Assembly: GCF_002303885.1 (NCBI RefSeq)
Contig: NZ_MRCM01000017.1
Span: forward strand, 88,806 to 152,805
Source of the DNA: Flavobacterium sp. ACN2
Lineage (GTDB): Bacteria > Bacteroidota > Bacteroidia > Flavobacteriales > Flavobacteriaceae
Length of the DNA stretch: 64,000 bases
Direction of reading: 5' to 3'
Part shown: positions 58,022 through 64,000 of the stretch, piece by piece
How positions within the stretch are numbered: the first letter of the stretch is position 1
Layout of the letters: every line of letters begins with the position of its first letter
Notes under the pieces: model-generated
The model's database searches: none
What the model was told of the DNA's origin: nothing
Seen by the model: only the letters and a program-made list of their open reading frames with translations
Translations under genes and position numbers: made by a program

Positions 58022-60184
58022 ATGAAAAGTCTAAAACTTATTTCATCAGCCATTGCTATGCTTATATGTTTCGTAACCATGGCACAAGAAAGAACCATTA
58101 CAGGAACAGTTACAGATGAATCTAGCCTAGCGCTTCCGGGGGTTCAAATAAATATTAAAGGAACTAAAAAGTATGCCCAAACCGATTTTGATGGTAAATA
58201 TTCTATTCAGGCACAAAGGGGAGACGCTCTTGTTTTTAGTTACATCGGTATGGATACTCAAACCTTTTATGTACAATCTTCAAATATTATCAATGTTAAA
58301 CTAAAAAGTAGTCATGCTGAATTACAAGAAGTTGTAGTTGTTGGCTATGGAACTTCCAGTTCTGAATACGAAGACCGAAGTTATGCTCGTGCTGAAAGAA
58401 AAAGAGAGAAAAAAGATGCTAAGCAAGCACTTAAAGGAAAAGTTGCAGGAATTCAAACTCAAAATTCTATCGCATATTCTGCTATGCCAGCTCCAATTGC
58501 TATTCGCGGTACTGCATCAATTTCACCCATAAACGAACCTATGTACATTATTGATGGAGTTCCTGCAAAAGCCAATCAAATGGCAAAAATTAATCCGAAT
58601 GATATTGATAATGTTTCGGTTTTAAAAGACCAAGCGGCAACTTCGATTTATGGAAGCAAAGCTTCAAATGGTGTTGTAATTATTTCAACCAAAAATGAAA
58701 TCTACAAAAACCTTTCTGAAAAAGAATTGGACAAAAAATTAAACATTATGCCAATTCCGACTGAACCAACTCAGGAAGATTATGATGCTTTTGTAGAAAA
58801 TGCTTTTGAAAGTCCGAAAACAGCGCCACTTTCTACTTTTTCTATAGATGTCGATAATGCTTCTTATACGAATATTAGACGATTTTTAAACAACGGACAG
58901 CAAGTTCCAAAAGATGCCGTTCGTGTAGAAGAAATGGTTAATTTCTTTAAATATACTTATCCGCAACCCAAAAACGAACATCCATTTTCGATCAATACCG
59001 AAGTGAGCGATTCGCCTTGGAACTCCAATAACAAAATCTTGAAAATTGGTTTACAAGGAAAAAACATTCCAACTGAGGATTTACCCGCTTCAAACTTGGT
59101 TTTCTTGATTGATGTTTCTGGATCTATGGAAGACATGAACAAATTGCCTTTGCTAAAACAATCATTAAAAATTTTGGTTAACGAATTAAGAACAAAAGAC
59201 AAAGTAGCGATTGTAGTTTACGCTGGTGCTGCGGGAATGGTTTTGCCTCCAACTTCTGGAGATGAGAAAAAAACAATTATTAATGCCTTGGATAATTTGC
59301 AAGCTGGAGGAAGTACAGCCGGTGGAGCAGGAATTGAATTAGCCTATAAAATTGCAACTGAAAACTTCATTAAAAGTGGAAACAACAGAGTAATCTTGGC
59401 TACCGACGGAGATTTTAACGTTGGAAGTTCTTCTAATTCTGATATGGAAAAACTAATTGAAGAAAAAAGAAAAACAGGCGTTTTCTTAACTTGTTTAGGT
59501 TATGGAATGGGAAATTACAAGGACAGCAAAATGGAAATCTTGGCTGACAAAGGAAACGGAAATTATGCCTACATCGATAACATTCAAGAAGCCAATCGTT
59601 TTTTAGGAAAAGAATTCAAAGGTTCGATGTTTGCTATCGCGAAAGATGTAAAAATCCAGATTGAATTTAATCCAAAACAAGTTCAGGCGTATAGATTGAT
59701 TGGCTATGAAAACAGAAAATTGCGTCCAGAAGATTTTAAAAATGATGCAATTGATGCAGGAGAATTAGGCAGCAATCATACGGTTACAGCTTTGTATGAA
59801 ATTATTCCGGCTGGAGTAAAAAGTGATTATTTAGCCGAACAGCCAGATGCTTTAAAATACACTAAAACCGAAAATAGTTCTACTAATTACAGCAATGAAT
59901 TGGCTACAATAAAATTCCGTTACAAAAAGCCTGACGGCGATAAAAGCATCGAAATGGTTCAGGTAATCGAAAACAAATCGGTGAATTTAGAGAAAGCAAG
60001 TGATGATATGAAATTTAGTTCTGCCGTAGCTTGGTTTGGTTTGAAATTGAGAGATTCAAAACTAATTGCGGACAAATCTTCTAAAGAAATTATAAAACTA
60101 GCAAAACAAGGAAATTCAAACGACGGCGAAGGTTACAAAGCAGAATTTATTCGTTTAGTTGAAACTTCGAAACTGCACAATTAA
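58022..60184 (+). CDS. CarboxypepD-plug-vWA fusion protein
   Basis: 720 residues. Signal peptide (MKSLKLISSAIAMLICFVTM, cleaved near AQE at about residue 21). Residues ~23-100: CarboxypepD_reg-like domain (ITGTVTDESSLALPGVQINI, TDFDGKYSIQAQRGDALVFS). Residues ~100-225: SusC-type plug with VVVVGYGTSSSEYED, GKVAGIQTQNS, PMYIIDGVPAKANQMAKINP, DIDNVSVLKDQAATSIYGSK, NGVVIISTK. Then a vWF_A N-terminal region, the vWA domain with MIDAS DVSGSMED at residue 364, LATDGDFN near 462, and a C-terminal DUF3520-like part. There is no beta-barrel. It sits behind the sigma/anti-sigma genes. Confidence 0.88.
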   Translation: MKSLKLISSAIAMLICFVTMAQERTITGTVTDESSLALPGVQINIKGTKKYAQTDFDGKYSIQAQRGDALVFSYIGMDTQTFYVQSSNIINVKLKSSHAELQEVVVVGYGTSSSEYEDRSYARAERKREKKDAKQALKGKVAGIQTQNSIAYSAMPAPIAIRGTASISPINEPMYIIDGVPAKANQMAKINPNDIDNVSVLKDQAATSIYGSKASNGVVIISTKNEIYKNLSEKELDKKLNIMPIPTEPTQEDYDAFVENAFESPKTAPLSTFSIDVDNASYTNIRRFLNNGQQVPKDAVRVEEMVNFFKYTYPQPKNEHPFSINTEVSDSPWNSNNKILKIGLQGKNIPTEDLPASNLVFLIDVSGSMEDMNKLPLLKQSLKILVNELRTKDKVAIVVYAGAAGMVLPPTSGDEKKTIINALDNLQAGGSTAGGAGIELAYKIATENFIKSGNNRVILATDGDFNVGSSSNSDMEKLIEEKRKTGVFLTCLGYGMGNYKDSKMEILADKGNGNYAYIDNIQEANRFLGKEFKGSMFAIAKDVKIQIEFNPKQVQAYRLIGYENRKLRPEDFKNDAIDAGELGSNHTVTALYEIIPAGVKSDYLAEQPDALKYTKTENSSTNYSNELATIKFRYKKPDGDKSIEMVQVIENKSVNLEKASDDMKFSSAVAWFGLKLRDSKLIADKSSKEIIKLAKQGNSNDGEGYKAEFIRLVETSKLHN

Positions 60185-60196
60185 TAAAAATTATAT

Positions 60197-60204
60197 TACA
60201 TTTG
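60197..60204 (+). promoter_or_regulatory. -7 element before the LURP-one gene
   Basis: TACATTTG fits TAnnTTTG, 33 bp before the ATG at 60238 and 12 bp after the vWA stop. Confidence 0.5.
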
Positions 60205-60237
60205 CGGCTTTATTTTTAAAACTTATTTTACACACGT

Positions 60238-60825
60238 ATGAATCCTATTTTAAGCCAAAATCTATTTTTAGTAAAAGAACATGTTGGAATGTTCAAAGCC
60301 GCAAACAATTACGATATTTATCATCCAGAAACCAATCAAATTATAATGAACTGCCGAGAAAACAATCTTGGTTTTTTCACCAAAGTATTTCGTTTTACAG
60401 ATTATAAAAGAGCAACTCCGTTTAATGTTGAAATTACAACTGCTTCTGGAGAAAAATTAATAACAGTAAGAAGAGGTGTTGCCATCTTTAGATCTACTGT
60501 TGAAGTTTTGGACGAAAAAGATCGTTTGGTTGGAACTTTCAAACAAAAATTCTTTTCTATTGGAGGAAAGTTTGATATCCTAGATAAAAACGAAAAACCA
60601 GTTGCAACGCTTCAAGGAAAATGGACCGGTTGGGATTTTAAATTCTCTCATGAAGGCAAACAATTAGCGCAAGTAAATAAAAAATGGGCTGGATTAGGAA
60701 AAGAGTTTTTTACAAGTGCCGATAATTATGTACTTCAAATTGAAGAGACAGTAGCAGCCGATAGTCCGTTGAGACAGTTAATTTTAGGAGCCGTAATGTG
60801 TATAGACATGGTTCTGAAAGAATAA
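60238..60825 (+). CDS. LURP-one/phospholipid scramblase-related protein
   Basis: 195 residues, cytoplasmic. The beta-strand series PILSQNLFLVKEHVGMFKAA, YDIYHPETNQIIMNCRE and the later GTFKQKFFSIGGKFDILDKN, GKWTGWDFKFSHEGKQLAQV and FTSADNYVLQIEE match the LURP-one/tubby-like fold shared with phospholipid scramblases. The bacterial members have no assigned biochemical role. It has its own -7 element, so it is not necessarily part of the sigma cluster. Confidence 0.85.
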   Translation: MNPILSQNLFLVKEHVGMFKAANNYDIYHPETNQIIMNCRENNLGFFTKVFRFTDYKRATPFNVEITTASGEKLITVRRGVAIFRSTVEVLDEKDRLVGTFKQKFFSIGGKFDILDKNEKPVATLQGKWTGWDFKFSHEGKQLAQVNKKWAGLGKEFFTSADNYVLQIEETVAADSPLRQLILGAVMCIDMVLKE

Positions 60826-60888
60826 CAGAAAGTTGTTAAACTTAGATTAAGAATATCTTTTAAAGCATCATTTTAGTTTTCAAAACCT

Positions 60889-60896
60889 TATTTTTG
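60889..60896 (+). promoter_or_regulatory. -7 element of the SDR gene
   Basis: TATTTTTG fits TAnnTTTG, 43 bp before the ATG at 60940. Confidence 0.5.
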
Positions 60897-60939
60897 TAAG
60901 ACTTAAAATGATGCTTTCTGCATTTCTAAAAACACAATC

Positions 60940-61656
60940 ATGACCGACTTAAAAAATAAAAATGCCTTTATTACTGGCGCAGGAAAAGGAATAGGAAAAG
61001 CTGTGGCAATTGCTTTGGCCAAAGAAGGCGTAAACCTAATTTTAGTTTCGAGAACAAAAAGTGATATTGATCAGCTGGCAGAAGAAACTGCTAAACTGGG
61101 TGTAAAAACTTTGGCTTTGTCTGCCGATGTTTCTGACATCAGTTCTATCAATTCTGCTGTTGAAAAAGCTATCGCAGAATTTAAAAGCATTGACATTTTA
61201 ATCAATAGCGCTGGAATTGCTTCTTTTGGAAAATTCTTAGAATTAGAGCCAGAAGCTTGGGAAAGAATTATTCAGGTAAATTTAATGGGAACTTATTACA
61301 CAACTCGTGCCATTATCCCAAATATGATCGAAAGACAAACTGGAGATATTATTAATATTTCATCAACTGCTGGATTAAACGGAAACGCTTTGACAAGTGC
61401 TTACAGTGCTTCTAAATTTGCAGTTTTAGGTTTAACTGATTCTTTGATGCAGGAAATGAGAAAACACAATATTCGTGTTACGGCCTTAACACCAAGTACT
61501 GTCGCAACTGATATGGCAAAAGACTTAAACTTAACTGATGGAAACCCAGAAAAAGTAATGCAGTCTGAAGACATGGCAGATTTAATCATTGCTCAATTAA
61601 AACTGAACAGAAGAGTGTTTATTAAAAATAGCAGCATCTGGTCTACTAACCCATAA
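60940..61656 (+). CDS. FabG-like short-chain dehydrogenase/reductase
   Basis: 238 residues, classical SDR. NADP-binding AFITGAGKGIGKAVAIALAK near residue 10, ADVSD, the NAG-type motif INSAGIASFGKF, catalytic Ser in INISSTAGLNGN and Tyr/Lys in YSASKFAVLGL. The closest relatives are 3-oxoacyl-ACP reductases, but many SDRs share this form, so the substrate is open. It has its own -7 element. It is followed by the GGAATTT repeat at 61664. Confidence 0.92.
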   Translation: MTDLKNKNAFITGAGKGIGKAVAIALAKEGVNLILVSRTKSDIDQLAEETAKLGVKTLALSADVSDISSINSAVEKAIAEFKSIDILINSAGIASFGKFLELEPEAWERIIQVNLMGTYYTTRAIIPNMIERQTGDIINISSTAGLNGNALTSAYSASKFAVLGLTDSLMQEMRKHNIRVTALTPSTVATDMAKDLNLTDGNPEKVMQSEDMADLIIAQLKLNRRVFIKNSSIWSTNP

Positions 61657-61663
61657 AGAATAA

Positions 61664-61760
61664 ATTCTAAATTTTTGAAATTCCAAATTCCAATCTCAAA
61701 GTAATTGGAGTTTGGAATTTAAATATTGGAATTTGGAACTAAATTATTGGAATTTAAAAA
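61664..61760. repeat. GGAATTT/AAATTCC repeat pair, copy 2
   Basis: Left ATTTTTGAAATTCC, AAATTCCAATC; right TTGGAGTTTGGAATTTAAA and TATTGGAATTTGGAAC, TTATTGGAATTTAAAA. The start of the next gene (61764) follows directly. Compare 28700-28865. Confidence 0.75.
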
Positions 61761-61763
61761 AAC

Positions 61764-62273
61764 ATGATGGAACAATATTTAAGACAATTGGTCGAAATAG
61801 AATTTCAGGATAAAAAACAGATTTTCTCCGGATTTCTTATTGATTATTCTGATGAATGGATTTTGCTTCGAAATAATCCTGTAGATTTTATTTTGGATGG
61901 TTTTGTTATTTTGAGAAATAAAAACATTGAAGCCGTAAACCGAGATCACGATTTGGCTTTCACAGAAAAAGTAATTCGGATGAAAGGATTAAAAATTAAT
62001 TCGGATGATATTATCCCGATTAAAGATTTGGCTTCGATTATTAAATTTATTTCTGAGAAATATGGCATTTTTCAGATTGCAAAAAAATCATCTAAATCTG
62101 CTTATCTAGGAAAATTAATCGAATTAAATGAGGAAGAATTGACTATCGATTTTTTAGATACGCAAGGTCAGTTTGGAGGAGAATTAAGTTTTAATCCCGA
62201 AAAAATTCGAGTTATAGAATTTGATACCGATTATATTAATTCTTTGAAATTGGTTGTTCAGGAAAATGAATAA
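61764..62273 (+). CDS. Cytoplasmic protein of unknown function
   Basis: 169 residues, no signal peptide or membrane helix. The N-terminal half (YLRQLVEIEFQDKKQIFSGF, LIDYSDEWILLRNNPVDFIL, DGFVILRNKNIEAVNRDHDL) and the C-terminal half (AYLGKLIELNEEELTIDFLD, GGELSFNPEKIRVIEFDTDY) both look like small SH3/Sm-like beta barrels, suggesting a duplicated domain. I cannot name the family. The ATG follows the repeat. Terminator at 62287. Confidence 0.7.
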   Translation: MMEQYLRQLVEIEFQDKKQIFSGFLIDYSDEWILLRNNPVDFILDGFVILRNKNIEAVNRDHDLAFTEKVIRMKGLKINSDDIIPIKDLASIIKFISEKYGIFQIAKKSSKSAYLGKLIELNEEELTIDFLDTQGQFGGELSFNPEKIRVIEFDTDYINSLKLVVQENE

Positions 62274-62286
62274 TTTATAAAAACAG

Positions 62287-62310
62287 AAAAGCCTCTAATA
62301 AGAGGCTTTT
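62287..62310 (+). terminator. Terminator after the unknown gene
   Basis: Perfect arms AAAAGCCTCT and AGAGGCTTTT with loop AATA and further Ts, 13 bp after the stop. Confidence 0.88.
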
Positions 62311-62311
62311 T

Positions 62312-62415
62312 TTTGTCATTCCGAGGAACGAGGAATCACACTAGTAATTCCGTATGTTATAATTGTCAATCTTTGTAGAGTTTCGAGTGTGATTCCTCGT
62401 TCCTCGGATGACAAA
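62312..62415. repeat. GTCATTCCGAGGAACGAGGAATC inverted repeat
   Basis: Left arm 62312-62341 (TTTGTCATTCCGAGGAACGA, GGAATCACAC) and right arm 62387-62415 are complements with one single-base gap. Spacer of 45 nt. It lies between the terminator and the mtaB stop. The sequence type is a common dispersed repeat in Bacteroidota. Confidence 0.85.
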
Positions 62416-62431
62416 TCTTTGAGTATATTTT

Positions 62432-63766
62432 TTAAGCTTCCGCCAATTTATTCAAAAACTCCAAACGAACACTTCCGTCTTCGTCTATTTTTGTCAAATT
62501 GATTTCTTGCAAAGTATTTACTAATTCTGGATTCCAAGGTGTTTTTACTTTTACGTAGTTTTCAGTAAACCCATGAATATATCCTTCTTTATTTTCGCTT
62601 TCAAAAAGAACTGTTCTGTTTGTTCCTAACTGGCTTTCGTAAAAAGCACGACGTTTTTTAACTGACAAACCGCGTAGCATTTTACTGCGCTTTGCTCTAA
62701 CATTTGAAGGAACTACGCCTTCCATATCAACAGCTTCGGTATTATCTCTTTCTGAATACGTAAATACGTGTAAATACGAAATATCCAATTCATTTAAGAA
62801 ATGATACGTTTCTAAAAAGTGTTCATCTGTTTCTCCAGGAAAACCAACAATCACATCGACACCAATACAAGCGTGTGGCATTACTTCACGAATTTTATTG
62901 ACACGGTCAATATAAACTTCACGCAAATAGCGACGTTTCATCAATTTCAAAATATCATTGCTTCCTGATTGCAACGGAATATGAAAATGCGGTACAAAAG
63001 TTCTGCTTTTAGAAACAAATTCGATCGTTTCGTTTTTCAATAAATTCGGTTCGATAGACGAAATTCTTAAACGCTCAATTCCTTCTACTTTATCTAAAGC
63101 CTGAACTAAATCTAGAAAAGTATGTTCGTGTTTTTTGTTTCCGAACTCCCCTTTTCCGTAATCACCAATATTTACACCCGTTAAAACAATTTCACGGATA
63201 TTTTGAGCCGAAATTTCTTTGGCATTTTTTAGTACATTTTCTAAAGCATCACTTCTAGAAATTCCTCTTGCCAACGGAATTGTGCAATAGGTACATTTAT
63301 AATCGCAACCGTCTTGAACTTTTAAGAATGCTCTGGTACGGTCTCCAATAGAATAACTTCCTACGTAGAAATCGGCTTCAGCAATTTCGCATGAGTGAAC
63401 TTCGCCCATATCGTTTTTGCTCAAATCATGGATATAGTCTGTGATTTTGAATTTTTCTGTTGCGCCCAAGACCAAATCAACACCATCAACCGCCGCTAAT
63501 TCTTCTGGTTTTAATTGTGCATAACATCCAACAGCAGCAACAAAGGCCTTTTCATTCAGCTTCATTGCTTTTCTAACTACCTGCTTAAACTGCTTATCTG
63601 CATTTTCTGTTACAGAGCAAGTATTAATGACATAAATATCTGCTATTTCTTCAAAATCGACGCGGTCAAAACCTTCGTCATTAAAATTTCTGGCAATTGT
63701 AGAAGTCTCTGAAAAATTCAGTTTACAACCCAGCGTATAAAAGGCAACTTTTTTTCTGTTTTCCAT
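62432..63766 (-). CDS. mtaB: tRNA N6-threonylcarbamoyladenosine (t6A37) methylthiotransferase
   Basis: 444 residues. Radical SAM methylthiotransferase that converts t6A37 to ms2t6A in tRNAs reading ANN codons. N-terminal UPF0004 domain with the three cluster cysteines (TLGCKLNFSE, NTCSVTENAD, AVGCYAQLKP); radical SAM motif DGCDYKCTYCTIPLARG near residue 150; SGSNDILKLMKRRYLREVY; C-terminal TRAM domain. All six cysteines are present. On the minus strand the TAnnTTTG element TAAATTTG lies at 63812-63819. The last ~180 bp of the window hold only AT-rich spacer. Confidence 0.95.
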   Translation of the reverse strand: MENRKKVAFYTLGCKLNFSETSTIARNFNDEGFDRVDFEEIADIYVINTCSVTENADKQFKQVVRKAMKLNEKAFVAAVGCYAQLKPEELAAVDGVDLVLGATEKFKITDYIHDLSKNDMGEVHSCEIAEADFYVGSYSIGDRTRAFLKVQDGCDYKCTYCTIPLARGISRSDALENVLKNAKEISAQNIREIVLTGVNIGDYGKGEFGNKKHEHTFLDLVQALDKVEGIERLRISSIEPNLLKNETIEFVSKSRTFVPHFHIPLQSGSNDILKLMKRRYLREVYIDRVNKIREVMPHACIGVDVIVGFPGETDEHFLETYHFLNELDISYLHVFTYSERDNTEAVDMEGVVPSNVRAKRSKMLRGLSVKKRRAFYESQLGTNRTVLFESENKEGYIHGFTENYVKVKTPWNPELVNTLQEINLTKIDEDGSVRLEFLNKLAEA

Positions 63767-64000
63767 AATCTGCTTAAATTAATGAAATCGTTGTCAAAAA
63801 ATTTAAGGCTGCAAATTTACGAACAATATTCATCAAAAGAAAGCAATTAATTTACTTCGAATCAATAATTTGACACTAATGTTAATTTAGAAACATTCGA
63901 AAGCTAATTTTTTCTATTTTTATTAAAAAAAAATCTGAGCCTGATATTCTTGAAATTTTAATGCTCTGATAAGAATTAAATGACAAAATAATCGATTAAA

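Noticed and set aside
60159..60407. Plus-strand frame spanning the start of the LURP-one gene
   Set aside because: It runs out of frame with the better LURP-one frame and starts within the vWA coding end.
62312..62415. Inverted repeat as an insertion sequence end
   Set aside because: No transposase open frame and only 45 nt between the arms; treated as a dispersed non-coding repeat.

Overview
The window comes from a low-GC Bacteroidota genome, most likely a Flavobacterium of the F. johnsoniae type. The evidence is AT-rich DNA, near absence of Shine-Dalgarno sequences, several promoters of the Bacteroidota form (TTG spaced from TAnnTTTG), the flavobacterial gene set (bshC, LytTR two-component genes, SusC-like plug domains, DUF4295 beside rpmG/rpmB) and many palindromic intergenic repeats. 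No rRNA, tRNA, CRISPR array, prophage or intact insertion sequence was seen. The organism assignment is inference from gene content.

Layout. 1-5.2 kb: MFS symporter (cut by the window edge), bshC, an HGSNAT-like membrane acyltransferase, ndk. 5.2-8.1 kb: secreted and lipoprotein genes, a DUF721 gene and a repeat-bearing region. 8.1-14.9 kb: minus-strand housekeeping block of an unlisted 54-aa membrane protein, ftsY, DUF4295, rpmG, rpmB, cinA, Hpt, FAH hydrolase, exonuclease and a 2-oxoacid dehydrogenase E2. 15-22 kb: envelope and polysaccharide genes (GT2, Omp85-like barrel, CpsB-type phosphatase, polyprenyl glycosylphosphotransferase, a second HGSNAT-like protein). 22.9-32.6 kb: ABC-F, FKBP, methyltransferases, LolD-like ATPase, PduO, DUF2795, secA. 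32.8-38.6 kb: TrmH-type methylase, a tight APS kinase / Asp-Asn hydroxylase / sulfotransferase operon, a sirtuin without zinc cysteines coupled to a fatty acid hydroxylase, purB. 38.8-49.7 kb: transport and stress genes (CPA2 antiporter, 1-Cys peroxiredoxin, AEC carrier, Rrf2/NmrA pair, meaB, LTA-synthase-like, MATE). 49.8-53.5 kb: beta-barrels with a LytTR two-component system. 53.7-64 kb: ppk2, unknown exported proteins, an ECF sigma / anti-sigma / vWA cluster carrying SusC-type plug segments, LURP-one, SDR, mtaB.

Four things stand out. (1) The APS kinase, hydroxylase and sulfotransferase form a compact three-gene unit that looks like a self-contained sulfation and hydroxylation pathway of unknown substrate. 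(2) The sigma-factor cluster encodes two proteins with pieces of TonB-receptor plug domains but no barrel; one is fused to a von Willebrand A domain. (3) LytTR-type operators (21-bp-spaced GTCAAA repeats) occur both in front of the sensor kinase and in front of a neighbouring outer-membrane gene, giving a readable regulatory circuit; a second circuit is visible in the Rrf2 pair. (4) The intergenic spaces carry about ten unrelated families of hairpin repeats, many with arms built from 7-9 bp tandem units and several abutting or including stop codons. Two further structured elements, each just upstream of a minus-strand gene, may belong to the Flavo-1 RNA class.

All calls rest on reading the sequence and on family knowledge; no database search was run.
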